Positions 43,243 to 51,465 of a stretch of DNA of 64,000 nt are shown in pieces. The position numbers and the translations under genes were made by a program. The notes under the pieces were generated by a model, which did not search any database, was not told the DNA's origin, and saw nothing but the letters and a program-made list of their open reading frames with translations. Each line of letters starts with the position of its first letter. The stretch's first letter is position 1. The stretch comes from Chryseobacterium kimseyorum (GTDB taxonomy: Bacteria; Bacteroidota; Bacteroidia; Flavobacteriales; Weeksellaceae), in assembly GCF_025971945.1 (NCBI RefSeq), contig NZ_JAPDHW010000004.1, positions 62,001-126,000 on the forward strand, in the 5' to 3' direction.

Positions 43243-43323
43243 CCCTAGCCCCGATGGGAACGGTATCCTTTTGTGATGAGGAACGAAGAGCAAAAGATAT
43301 AGTGGATAGCGGGATTAAGCTCC
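43243..43323. repeat. dispersed hairpin repeat, family A, copy 3 (short form)
   Basis: Starts CCCTAGCCCCGATGGGAAC and ends GCGGGATTAAGCTCC like copy 2, but the central stem is shortened (TCCTTTTGTG..CAAAAGATATAGTGGA), giving 81 bp. The outer ends are well conserved. Confidence 0.8.
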
Positions 43324-43356
43324 CTAAAATATGGGTAATGGGTGATTTTTTAAAAA

Positions 43357-43393
43357 GTAAAGCCCCGCTTTGAAAAACAAAACGAGACTTTAC
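43357..43393 (-). terminator. terminator of the efflux operon
   Basis: A 15-16-bp imperfect stem (GTAAAGTCTCG.. with ..CGGGGCTTTAC, two G-U pairs) and a T-rich loop. On the minus strand it is followed by CTTTTTAAAA, 20 bp after the MFS stop at 43413. Confidence 0.75.
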
Positions 43394-43412
43394 GGGTAAA
43401 AACAAGGTTTCT

Positions 43413-45002
43413 TTATAAGGCCGGGCCGGTGGCGCCTTTGAGGTCTTCTTCTAATATTTTTCTTTCACGGGCTCTGCGTCTGGCGATGACCGATTTTCCG
43501 TTGAGGATTCTGATGACTCTTAAATATTCTGTGCGTTTTCCGAAATGATGGGTAATTACATAGAGCATCACCCCGAAACCGGCAACGATAATATAGCCAA
43601 ATATCTTTTTGTTGGCGGAGATGATGGCGTTGAGCTGAATGGTTTTCATATTCGTAGTAACCGTTTGTGGCGTGATGGTCATTCCGTCCATATAGACTGC
43701 CAAATCTCCTAAACTGACGATTTGAAACTGATACTGAAACCACGAAAACAGGGCTGAGAAAAATCCCACCGCGAGGAAGGTTCGCCATACCAAAACCAAT
43801 CCGATGGCTGCCAGCATTTCGTTGAGTTCCAGTTTATCTAAGGTGTAATACCAGACCGAGATGAAGAGCGAGCACATTCCGTAGCCTTTCAGGAACATCG
43901 GTAAGTACCAGTTTTCGTAATTGAATTCCAGCACCATCGAAAAATACATAATGATAGCATAAGCAGTCATCGCTGCGAAGCCTGAGAAGATGAACATTTT
44001 CAGCGGTCTTTCTTTTTTATACCAAAATACAGCGATAACTCCGGCTAAAAACAACCCGGGCGTCATCATCACGTTCAGTTTGGCATTGGTCAACTGGTCG
44101 TAGCCTAAAACTCCGACGGAATAGATGTTTTGAAGCGATGTTGTTCCCAAAAACATTCCCAGCCACAGGAGCATAAACAGTCCGTTCAGCACATTGCTTT
44201 TGGTGAAAATATGAAATGAAATATACGGTCTTTTCAAAGTCAGCTGTCGGATGGCCAATAATGCAAAACTCACAAATGCCGCGATACTGGCGTTGATAAT
44301 GTTTTTTGAATTGAGCCAATCCTGCTGTTTCCCAAACGAAAATACGTATGCGGAAAACATAAACGTTGATACAAACAAAATGACGCTGAGCCAATCGATG
44401 TAATGCAACGGAACTTTTAAAGCAAAATATTTATCGTGCATCAGAACCCAACACAATAATGCTAGGACGAAACACAAAACCGCTGCCAAAATAAAGAACT
44501 GCTGGAAGTTGTACAGTATTGAAACTTCCACGGCATAATAAGCGGATACCTGATTTAATATTAAAACAAATGTGTAGAAAACGCCGTAAAAAATCCCTCG
44601 CCCGCCCAACATCGCCATCAATGGAAGGAATAATTCAATGGTAATCATCATTTTTAAAAATCCGATAACCAAGGAGGTCATTACAATAACCATCGGTTCG
44701 AAAGTGGTTGAGTTGATATAACTTAATGCACCGAGAAGCACCAATAATATCACCAATTTATCACGGACCTTGAACCGCATTTTCATTCTTAAAACAACAG
44801 GCATACACGCTCCCATCCCAATGGTGGTGGCATAATTTGCCCACAGAAAATATTCCTGCATCACGCCAGTTCCGCCCACCATAAAACTGATGTTTCCGGT
44901 GTAAACTCCACCCAACGGCATCACCAAGATAAGCAGTAAAACCATCATCAGAAGCTGTACGGGTTTCGGAACCCAATCGCTGAAAAGACCTTTGTTGTAC
45001 AT
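43413..45002 (-). CDS. MFS efflux permease (EmrB-like role)
   Basis: 529 aa with about 14 hydrophobic spans and a basic C-terminal tail (ARRRARERKI). The sequence is a divergent member of the DHA2-type MFS drug exporters; the typical motif C is not obvious. Function is inferred mainly from the operon: HlyD-type adaptor and TolC-type channel are encoded upstream on the same strand, giving an EmrAB-TolC-like tripartite pump. The start is ATG 45002 (MYNKGLFSDW). A diverged copy of its start region sits 76 bp upstream (see uORF). Confidence 0.87.
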   Translation of the reverse strand: MYNKGLFSDWVPKPVQLLMMVLLLILVMPLGGVYTGNISFMVGGTGVMQEYFLWANYATTIGMGACMPVVLRMKMRFKVRDKLVILLVLLGALSYINSTTFEPMVIVMTSLVIGFLKMMITIELFLPLMAMLGGRGIFYGVFYTFVLILNQVSAYYAVEVSILYNFQQFFILAAVLCFVLALLCWVLMHDKYFALKVPLHYIDWLSVILFVSTFMFSAYVFSFGKQQDWLNSKNIINASIAAFVSFALLAIRQLTLKRPYISFHIFTKSNVLNGLFMLLWLGMFLGTTSLQNIYSVGVLGYDQLTNAKLNVMMTPGLFLAGVIAVFWYKKERPLKMFIFSGFAAMTAYAIIMYFSMVLEFNYENWYLPMFLKGYGMCSLFISVWYYTLDKLELNEMLAAIGLVLVWRTFLAVGFFSALFSWFQYQFQIVSLGDLAVYMDGMTITPQTVTTNMKTIQLNAIISANKKIFGYIIVAGFGVMLYVITHHFGKRTEYLRVIRILNGKSVIARRRARERKILEEDLKGATGPAL

Positions 45003-45138
45003 TTTTTATGCTTTATTTGTGAATTGTGAATGAGTCAATTGTGAATTTTGAGCCGTTGAAAAGACCTCTATTAAACATTTTTTATGCTTTATTTGTGAAT
45101 TGTGAATGAGTCAATTGTGAATTTTGAGCCGTTGAAAA
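44987..45138. repeat. 76-bp tandem duplication covering the MFS gene start
   Basis: Two copies with a 76-bp period. Each contains the reverse complement of a start region (GGTCTTTTC.. codons after ATG) and TTTGTGAATTGTGAATGAGT heptamer-like DNA. Most of each unit is identical; the coding portion has diverged (MYNKGLFS in one copy, MFNRGLFN in the other). Confidence 0.85.
45013..45078 (-). CDS. 21-codon upstream ORF ahead of the MFS gene
   Basis: An ORF starting ATG 45078 (MFNRGLFN..) and ending TAA at 45013, 11 nt before the MFS ATG. Its first codons are a diverged copy of the MFS N-terminus. It may be an accidental product of a tandem duplication, or it may affect translation of the pump gene. 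Confidence 0.4.
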   Translation of the reverse strand: MFNRGLFNGSKFTIDSFTIHK

Positions 45139-45194
45139 GTTGACCATTAACCATTCATTATTGACATTGTTGAAAATTGACCATTGACCATTTA
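45139..45194. repeat. TTGACCA-type heptamer repeats downstream of the HlyD gene
   Basis: Repeated TTGACCA and related 7-bp units run up to the HlyD stop codon at 45195. Confidence 0.55.
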
Positions 45195-46325
45195 CTATTG
45201 ACCATTAAGGCTCACATTCATATTCATCCCTGCACTCAGTTTCGCCACATCTTCTCTTTTGTTGGCGTCTGTAAACTCGATTCTTACGGGAATTCTCTGT
45301 TGTACTTTAATGAAGTTTCCGGTTGAGTTATCAGTCGGTACGCTTGAATATCTTGAACCGGTTGCTGCGGAAACTGCGGTGACTTTTCCTTCAAACTGTT
45401 TTCCGCCTAAGGCATCGGCAGTCATCCTTAGTTTTTCACCTATCTTAATATTTGGCATCTGGCTTTCAAGGAAATTAGCGGTTACCCATTTTTGATTGTT
45501 TAAAACGATGGTAGCAACCTGCTGTCCAGGCTGAATTAACTGCCCTTCAGAAATTGTCCTTCTTCCCATCACGCCATCGTACGGCGCAGTAATTACCGTA
45601 TATGAAAGATTGATTTTCGCCATATCCAAAGCGGCTTTTGTTCTTTTGATTTCGGCGTCGTTGATTCCCAATTTGCTTTTCACTTCCGTTGTTGAAAGGT
45701 TGGCCGACTGTTTCTGATTGACCAAGGTTTCGTAGGCTGCTTTCTGCGCATCGTATTCTGTTTTGGCTTGGTCAAATTGCTGTCTGGTAACCGCTTCTGC
45801 TGCCAAAAGGTTTTTGTATCGGCCTAAATTCTGTTCGGCGTTCCACAATCTTGCCTTTGCACCGGCGATATTGGATTCCATCACGCTGACGTTGTTGGAA
45901 ACGGTATTGATTGAAGAACCTGTAGCTGACCGTTGCGCCAAAGCATTTTGATACGCTGCTTCCGCCTGTCCGAGTTGCGTGATAATTTCACGGTCATCCA
46001 AAATGGCCAACGTATCGCCTTTTTTCACCTGCTGATGTTCGATGAATTTTATTTCCTTAATGTAAGCCGAAACTCTGGTGTTGATTGGATTGATAAATTC
46101 TTCCACCTGAGCCGCTTCCGTATAGGTTTTGTCGCCGATGTGAAAGTACTGACGAATCAGCCAAAACAATCCGAAACCTGTCACCGCAAAAACGATAACG
46201 TTTGAAATGATGGCTCTGATTTTATTCTTTCTGTTTTGTTTTTTCTTGGCTTCAGCACTTGAAACCACAGGTTTTACCGGCGCTTGTGGTTGTGTATTTT
46301 GAGTATTTCGTTCCTTGTTTTCCAT
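45195..46325 (-). CDS. HlyD/EmrA-family periplasmic adaptor
   Basis: 376 aa. A basic, Pro/Gln-rich cytoplasmic start (about 1-35) precedes one membrane anchor (AIISNVIVFAVTGFGLFWLI, about 38-57). Next comes a split biotinyl-lipoyl domain (INPINTRVSAYIKEIKF; later VITAPYDGVMGRRTISEGQ), with a long helical coiled-coil hairpin between the halves (about 115-220, Ala/Gln/Glu rich). The beta-barrel domain follows. It links the inner-membrane MFS pump to the TolC-like channel. It is separated from the MFS gene by the duplicated leader and from TolC by 377 bp of repeats. Confidence 0.93.
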   Translation of the reverse strand: MENKERNTQNTQPQAPVKPVVSSAEAKKKQNRKNKIRAIISNVIVFAVTGFGLFWLIRQYFHIGDKTYTEAAQVEEFINPINTRVSAYIKEIKFIEHQQVKKGDTLAILDDREIITQLGQAEAAYQNALAQRSATGSSINTVSNNVSVMESNIAGAKARLWNAEQNLGRYKNLLAAEAVTRQQFDQAKTEYDAQKAAYETLVNQKQSANLSTTEVKSKLGINDAEIKRTKAALDMAKINLSYTVITAPYDGVMGRRTISEGQLIQPGQQVATIVLNNQKWVTANFLESQMPNIKIGEKLRMTADALGGKQFEGKVTAVSAATGSRYSSVPTDNSTGNFIKVQQRIPVRIEFTDANKREDVAKLSAGMNMNVSLNGQ

Positions 46326-46581
46326 TGTTTTTATATTTTTTTGAACATAAAGTTCAGAGAGTTTTTTTTATTCAATACTTTTTATATGTCATAAAGCCGT
46401 TTGACTTATAATAGTCTCTGTGCTTTATTTTTAAACGCAAAGATTTTATTTTAAAGCGCTTAATTTTAAGAGTGCAAAGGCAAATAAATTTGCTTCGCGA
46501 AGCTTACGTACAAGCTTAGTAAAATCAACTTGTTGATTTTATGTTTATTTATTTTTTTCTATTACTGCTTTTAGTCATTTA
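46326..46581. other. non-coding gap in the efflux operon with hairpins
   Basis: No gene seen. Contains GCTTCGCGAAGC (12-bp perfect palindrome), two AAGCTT sites, and AAATCAAC-TT-GTTGATTT in succession around 46490-46545, plus an AAACGCAAAG motif at about 46434. Confidence 0.5.
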
Positions 46582-46667
46582 AAAATTGTTCAAAATTATT
46601 TCCCCAGCCCTAAAGGGTGTAATTTTGAACAATTTTCAAGAGAATTTTCCTCCCTTTAGGGTTGGGG
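46582..46667. repeat. crossing inverted repeats between the TolC and HlyD genes
   Basis: Arm A1 46582-46598 pairs perfectly (17 bp) with A2 46620-46636 (..TTGTTCAAAATTA / TAATTTTGAACAA..). Arm B1 46602-46617 (CCCCAGCCCTAAAGGG) pairs with B2 46652-46667 (CCCTTTAGGGTTGGGG, 15 of 16). The order is A1-B1-A2-B2, so the helices cross, giving either a pseudoknot or two exclusive folds. Confidence 0.75.
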
Positions 46668-46702
46668 TAAAGAAAAATTCTTTTGAAAATTTACATTTGA
46701 AA

Positions 46703-48013
46703 TCAAAGAGTCCCAGTAGATTTCAATAAATTGTAATATTGGTACAGTACATTGATTTCCGCATTCGCAAAGTCCAGTTCAGACTGTAGTTTCTGGTTTT
46801 GCGCATCAATCATTTCTGCCTGCACCGCCAATTGATTGAGGTACTTTGCTTCAGTGATTTTATAGTTTTCTTCCGCCAGTCTTTTCGCATCATTTAAAAT
46901 ATCGGCCTGCTGAATCGCTTCCTGATATTTGACGTAAGAAGCGTTTACATTCATATCAATATTCTGTTGCGTCAAAGTCAATACGTCGTTGGCCTGCATT
47001 TTCTGGAATTCACCCAACTTTACTTTCTCTTTCGTTTTATACAGATTATCGATGTTGTAACTTAAAGAAATTCCACCTTGCCAACCGCTCGCATACATAT
47101 CCAATACAGGATTTCTATTGGTAATCGGCCTTTGCAAACTGTACCCACCGAAACCGGAAAGCGTGGGCATCCTGTCGGTTTTTATAATTTCAATATTTTT
47201 GTCGGCAACACCGATATTGGTTTGCGCAGATTTCAACTGCGGATTGCTGTCGTGAGCGAGATTTAAATAATAATCCATCCCAATTCCCGATTCTTTATTT
47301 TCTAAATTTTCGACCGGAATAATTTCGGTATCGGCAGGCAATCCTAAACCGATATTTAAATTGTAATTGAGAATTTTTCTGTTGTTTCCTAAAGTAAGAA
47401 TGCTTTGGTCAAGATTTTTAATTGCTAGTTCCCCACGGATGACCTCGTTTCTCGTTACCATTCCCTGTTTGTAGAAATCGTTGATGTTCTTCAAACGTTG
47501 CTGAGCCAGTTTTTTATTATTATCAAAAACCGATTGTTGATTGATAATTTTGTAGACATCCAGATAATTTGAAATAACTAAAAATTTTACATCCTGCTCA
47601 TTTTTTTCTAAATCCAGTTCAGAAAGCTGTTCACGAAGACCTGCCAGTTCAATAGATTTATTGACCAATCCCCCTTTGAAAATCAGTTGAGTAGCCTGCA
47701 CACCATACGTACTTCCGTAATGAGGCATCGGAATCGCGGTTGAGTTAGAAAAATTTTTGTCAATTGCCACCACATTTCCCAAATAAAATTGAGTTGTAGA
47801 AGCTGTGATGGAAGGGAGTTTCTGAAGTTTGGTGATATCGGTCTGCTGTTTGGCAATATTGATATTCTGTGCCGAAACTTTCAATAGGTAGTGGTTCTGA
47901 AGCGCCAGTTCAGCAACTTCATTTGCTGTCATTTGTTTTATTTCTTGTGAAAAAAACAGCGCAGGAAAGATAGCCATCACGAGTGACAGTGCTGTTTTTA
48001 AATTCTTTGTCAT
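46703..48013 (-). CDS. TolC-family outer-membrane efflux protein
   Basis: 436 aa with a signal peptide (ALSLVMAIFPALFFSQE). Two OEP repeats of long amphipathic helices are visible, Gln/Asn/Leu rich, the second starting around residue 250 (GMDYYLNLAHDSNPQLKSAQ); typical ending AEINVLYQYYNLL. It forms the outer-membrane channel of the tripartite pump. It is the first gene of the efflux operon and has a full consensus promoter with an overlapping palindrome upstream. Confidence 0.93.
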   Translation of the reverse strand: MTKNLKTALSLVMAIFPALFFSQEIKQMTANEVAELALQNHYLLKVSAQNINIAKQQTDITKLQKLPSITASTTQFYLGNVVAIDKNFSNSTAIPMPHYGSTYGVQATQLIFKGGLVNKSIELAGLREQLSELDLEKNEQDVKFLVISNYLDVYKIINQQSVFDNNKKLAQQRLKNINDFYKQGMVTRNEVIRGELAIKNLDQSILTLGNNRKILNYNLNIGLGLPADTEIIPVENLENKESGIGMDYYLNLAHDSNPQLKSAQTNIGVADKNIEIIKTDRMPTLSGFGGYSLQRPITNRNPVLDMYASGWQGGISLSYNIDNLYKTKEKVKLGEFQKMQANDVLTLTQQNIDMNVNASYVKYQEAIQQADILNDAKRLAEENYKITEAKYLNQLAVQAEMIDAQNQKLQSELDFANAEINVLYQYYNLLKSTGTL

Positions 48014-48032
48014 TTTACCTTGTTTTACGAAG

Positions 48033-48063
48033 CAAAGTTACGACGGATGCAATCTCAAACAAA
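48033..48063 (-). promoter_or_regulatory. consensus promoter of the efflux operon
   Basis: On the minus strand, TTTG (48060-48063), 19 nt, then TAACTTTG (48033-48040), 20 nt upstream of the TolC ATG. It matches the Bacteroidota promoter consensus in both boxes and spacing. Confidence 0.75.
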
Positions 48064-48073
48064 TGTTTGAGAT
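48052..48073. promoter_or_regulatory. palindromic candidate operator over the efflux promoter
   Basis: Perfect 9-bp arms ATCTCAAAC and GTTTGAGAT around AAAT (22 bp). It covers the -33 element, so binding of a dimeric regulator would block the promoter. The AraC-type gene next door is the obvious candidate, although AraC sites are more often direct repeats. Confidence 0.55.
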
Positions 48074-48101
48074 TTGGAAAAAGATGTTCATATGTAGGAT
48101 T

Positions 48102-48947
48102 CTATCCTTCGAACTGATTTCGGTATTGGGAAGGACTTACTTCCAAATGTTTTTTGAAAAAGTGGGAAAATGAATACTGGTCGCTGAAACCAAGAATTGT
48201 AGAAATCTCTGAAACAGGCTTTTTAGAAGAGTTTAATAACACTTTTGCTTCATTGATTACAATTAAAGCAATAATCTGACTCGCTGACTTACCCGTAATG
48301 GTTTTTACTACTGACGAAAGATGTCTGGTTGTAATCGACTGTCGTTCGGCGTAGAACTCTACCGTTCTGTTATTATGATGATGAGAAGCCAAATCATTGA
48401 GAAAAACGAAAACTATTTCCTCCTGTCTCGACATCTGATTCATCGAATTGCTGTCCTCGCTGGATATAATTCCGGCCATCTGGTAACAGAAAACCGAGAA
48501 GAGATGCTCCACCATTTCCTTTTTATAGGTCATTTCGGTTTGAGAATCTAAAATATACTTTAAAAAATTGACACTTTTCCAAACTACATCCATATCATCC
48601 TGATGAAAAGGAACGCCTACATTCATCTGCTGACGGAAATAGCGATACGTTATCAAACGGTTGAATTTTAATGACAAAGCTGAAATAAATTCGCGTTTGT
48701 AAGAAACCATTCTTGACTGGAAATCATCACTCACGGAAATCAGTTCGTAAACGGTCTGCGGGTCGGTCACCATAAACATATTGGCCGAAAGCTCGAGGTC
48801 ACTGAAATGCTGTCGCAGTTTGATAGAACCGCTTCTGATAAAGATAAAAGCAGGATTATCGGGACGGAAAGGTTTGTCGGCGGAGATTCTTTCAAAGATA
48901 TTGTGTTGTGTAAAAATCTCAACCCCGAATTTTTCTAAAGCGGACAT
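48102..48947 (-). CDS. AraC-family transcriptional regulator
   Basis: 281 aa. The N-terminal cupin-like sensing half (about 1-170) precedes a C-terminal double helix-turn-helix (about 185-281) with ERQSITTRHLSSVVK (first HTH) and the AraC signature VSEISTILGFSDQYSFSHFFKKH then SPSQYR. It sits directly upstream of, and codirectional with, the efflux operon, and is inferred to control it. A promoter (TTTG, 20 nt, TACATTTG) lies immediately before its ATG. Confidence 0.95.
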   Translation of the reverse strand: MSALEKFGVEIFTQHNIFERISADKPFRPDNPAFIFIRSGSIKLRQHFSDLELSANMFMVTDPQTVYELISVSDDFQSRMVSYKREFISALSLKFNRLITYRYFRQQMNVGVPFHQDDMDVVWKSVNFLKYILDSQTEMTYKKEMVEHLFSVFCYQMAGIISSEDSNSMNQMSRQEEIVFVFLNDLASHHHNNRTVEFYAERQSITTRHLSSVVKTITGKSASQIIALIVINEAKVLLNSSKKPVSEISTILGFSDQYSFSHFFKKHLEVSPSQYRNQFEG

Positions 48948-48951
48948 AAGG

Positions 48952-48983
48952 CAAATGTAAACATTATGTTTTCCGATTGCAAA
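48952..48983 (-). promoter_or_regulatory. promoter of the AraC-family gene
   Basis: On the minus strand, TTTG (48980-48983), 20 nt, then TACATTTG (48952-48959). The box ends 4 nt before the ATG at 48947, implying a leaderless or nearly leaderless mRNA. Confidence 0.65.
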
Positions 48984-49017
48984 AATTTATTATTTTAGTA
49001 TACCCAAATTTGAGAAT

Positions 49018-49491
49018 ATGAGAAAGATCGATTTACTTTTCGCTGAATACGCTGAAAGCCACAGAAACTCCACCAACAAGCTGATTCACTGGATCTGTGT
49101 GCCGCTGATTTTCTGGACGATATTAGGATTTATCTCTTTAATTCCTTCCCCACATTTTTGTGCGCCTTACTTTGGATGTATCAGTTTGGTAAGTTTAATT
49201 GCTGTGATTCTGGTCACTTTATTTTATCTCAGACTTTCTTTACTGATCGGTTTCATAATGTTTTTTGCGATGCTTTTAATGGAGCATTTGGCGTATGCTG
49301 TCAATATTCATTTGGGAAATAGATCGTGGATGATTTTTCTTGCAGTATTTATTATCACCTGGATTTTACAGTTTGTCGGACATAAAATTGAAGGTAAGAA
49401 ACCGTCATTTTTGAAAGATCTGCAGTTTCTTTTGATTGGACCTATTTGGTTGTTGAGTTTTGTTTTGAAGAAACTGGGGATTAGATATTGA
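49018..49491 (+). CDS. DUF962/Mpo1-like membrane protein
   Basis: 157 aa with four hydrophobic spans. The family motifs are present: HRNSTNKLIHWICVPLIFW (His..Asn..His..Pro), EHLAYAVNIHLGNRSW, and GHKIEGKKPS. Yeast Mpo1 with this signature is an Fe(II) dioxygenase that alpha-oxidises 2-hydroxy fatty acids; the conserved His residues fit, but bacterial activity is inferred. Divergent from the AraC gene. Confidence 0.9.
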   Translation: MRKIDLLFAEYAESHRNSTNKLIHWICVPLIFWTILGFISLIPSPHFCAPYFGCISLVSLIAVILVTLFYLRLSLLIGFIMFFAMLLMEHLAYAVNIHLGNRSWMIFLAVFIITWILQFVGHKIEGKKPSFLKDLQFLLIGPIWLLSFVLKKLGIRY

Positions 49492-49532
49492 TTTCTGTGA
49501 TCGTTTGATCTATATAAATCCTTTCATTTTTT

Positions 49533-49726
49533 ACCACAAAGAGCACAAGGGTTTTTCACAAGGTTCACTAAGCGTTGTGTGCTCTGTGAAATTATTAGTG
49601 AATGTACTGGTAAATGTTATCAAGAAAAACAGCAGGTAATCAATATCTTAATTTTGTTTTTTAAACGCAAGGTCAGACAAAGTTTTTTGTAAGTTTACGC
49701 TTATTTAAAGTTAGACCAAGGCGTTT
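49533..49726. repeat. two imperfect inverted repeats in a gene-free gap
   Basis: About 49533-49588 pairs CACAAAGAGCACA with TGTGTGCTCTGTG; 49663-49726 pairs AAACGC..GGTC with GACC..GCGTTT. The 294-bp gap 49492-49785 shows no gene. Confidence 0.45.
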
Positions 49727-49785
49727 CACTTAGTTAAGAAATACGAAGATTAAAAATAATTACACGTATTACAATTTAATAAAAA

Positions 49786-50853
49786 TCAATCTTCCAAAGC
49801 ATACACTGCAAAACTCGCCAACCAGTGATCTCCTCCGTAATTTCCCTGAAATAATAATGGAAGTCCGTTATTTAAAAAGATGGTTGCCGTTTTCTGAAAG
49901 TCTTTTTTCAACGCATGACTCTCAGGAAGGGATTTCGCAATTCCTTTCATGCACCAGGCTTTTGTAAATGACAAACCAACCAAATGCACGGTTTGGTAAT
50001 CGCTCAAATCACTTACAACCGGAATCTTCTCAATATTCTCTAAACTTCTTTTTTCGTAGAAATTATCCAGCCATTTTACAAATTCTTTCTGTGGCAGAAT
50101 TCTCCGCATTAAATCTGCAATTTCAAGACTTGGCGAAAAGAAATCTGAACCGTCCGGTTCGAGATACGCCGGTGTTTTTGTATTGTTTAAATAAAAATAT
50201 TTTGCTTTTTCTGTCAGTTGATTTTCAAAGTCTTTATCTTTTGCAGCTCTCGCCCAATCCAGCGCAAAGACCATTGCAAATGCGGTGTTGGGATGAACTC
50301 CTGTTCTGTTCGGATAGGTCTGTTTAGGAAGATACGTTTTCCATGATGCAAGAATTTTATCGGTCAGCGGTTTCAAATTTTCATGCCAGATCTTAGCTTT
50401 CGGATGATTCCAGGTCATCAGTTCTTCATCTAATTTGAGAAGCCACGCCCATCCGTAGGTTCTTTCGAAAGTCGTTGTCAGCTGATATTTGGAAAAGTAA
50501 TCTGCTTCTACCTGAAGATTTTCCTTCTTAAATGAATTGTCTAAAATATTTTCAATCTCTTTAGCAACCGATAAATTAGGCTTTGTTTTTAATAATCTCA
50601 CCAGCATCCAGTGCCCATGAACAGACGAATGCCAATCGAAACAACCGTAAAAACTTGGATGTAAATCTTTCGGACTTAATGGAACTTCATTCGCACTGTT
50701 GATGATGTGTGCTGTTTTATTCGGATATTCCTGATTGATACAGTGAAGCGGCTTTTCTGATAATTTGACAGCCATCTCATCCGTCAGTTTTGGAGTTTGC
50801 TGAGCGAAAAGGAGAAAAGGAGAAAAAATAAATGCTAAGAGACTTGTTTTCAT
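49786..50853 (-). CDS. DUF2891 family secreted protein
   Basis: 355 aa with a signal peptide (MKTSLLAFIFSPFLLFAQ). The body is rich in Trp and His and matches the DUF2891 pattern: HPSFYGCFDWHSSVHGHWML, FERTYGWAWLLKL, EPDGSDFFSPSLEIADLMRR and GGDHWLASFAVYAL at the end. The fold is predicted to be an alpha/alpha toroid as in many glycan-active proteins, but no activity is established. Probably periplasmic. Confidence 0.9.
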   Translation of the reverse strand: MKTSLLAFIFSPFLLFAQQTPKLTDEMAVKLSEKPLHCINQEYPNKTAHIINSANEVPLSPKDLHPSFYGCFDWHSSVHGHWMLVRLLKTKPNLSVAKEIENILDNSFKKENLQVEADYFSKYQLTTTFERTYGWAWLLKLDEELMTWNHPKAKIWHENLKPLTDKILASWKTYLPKQTYPNRTGVHPNTAFAMVFALDWARAAKDKDFENQLTEKAKYFYLNNTKTPAYLEPDGSDFFSPSLEIADLMRRILPQKEFVKWLDNFYEKRSLENIEKIPVVSDLSDYQTVHLVGLSFTKAWCMKGIAKSLPESHALKKDFQKTATIFLNNGLPLLFQGNYGGDHWLASFAVYALED

Positions 50854-50938
50854 TTCATAAAAATATTAATTATAAATTGAATGACAAGAACTACTGCATT
50901 TTTTAAAATAATATCAAATACAAGTCACATAATAACAA

Positions 50939-50969
50939 AACATCCGAACACTTTTAGTATTCGGATGTT
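50939..50969 (-). terminator. terminator after the baeRF-like gene
   Basis: A perfect 10-bp stem (AACATCCGAA/TTCGGATGTT) with an 11-nt loop, followed on the minus strand by TTTTGTTATT. Confidence 0.85.
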
Positions 50970-50990
50970 TCATTGCAATAAACAATTTAT

Positions 50991-51368
50991 TTAAGCATTA
51001 AAATGCGTCTTTACGGTCTCTAAAACCTGTTCATCAGACATTTGCTGCGAAGTTTCGAGTGTGATTTTTAAATCTTTAAATTGGGCGGTGTCATGAAGAT
51101 GCTTTTTCAATTCCTCCTGAATTGTTCCCGGGCCTGTAATCAAAACCTCCTCAGAATTTGTAAGAAGATGTTCAACCTCCTTGAAGAATTTTACTTTGTT
51201 GGTTTGTTCAGCATTGTTTCCTGCATTTTCGCTTGAGTTTCCGTGCTGGATGATTGCCTTTACAGGGCTGCATAAGAAAAATTTGAATGCATTCTGTGCA
51301 TCATGATTTTTTACAACTACAGCTTTCTGGGTATCGATCCAAAGACCAGCTAATTTTTTGTCAGACAT
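50991..51368 (-). CDS. small eRF1-like (baeRF-type) protein
   Basis: 125 aa, cytoplasmic. The pattern resembles bacterial/archaeal eRF1-domain (baeRF) or 'translational machinery' proteins: GLWIDTQKAVVV at the start, FFKEVEHLL, then the characteristic EEVLITGPGTIQEELKKHL. Such proteins are suggested to bind ribosomes under stress; there is no direct evidence here. A monocistronic unit with a strong terminator. The similarity is from pattern recognition and should be tested by profile search. Confidence 0.75.
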   Translation of the reverse strand: MSDKKLAGLWIDTQKAVVVKNHDAQNAFKFFLCSPVKAIIQHGNSSENAGNNAEQTNKVKFFKEVEHLLTNSEEVLITGPGTIQEELKKHLHDTAQFKDLKITLETSQQMSDEQVLETVKTHFNA

Positions 51369-51465
51369 ATTATATTTTTTTAATGTTATGTCTTTGTATT
51401 CGCAATAATGATGCTAAAGATCTGTTAATGGCTGTTAAATTATTATTCTGGTAAATAAAACACCT

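Noticed and set aside
32511-43412. A multi-gene defence island around DUF1016 and the DUF3427 helicase
   Set aside because: The two genes are 6 kb apart with ordinary genes between, and no methylase, toxin or known defence partner was found.
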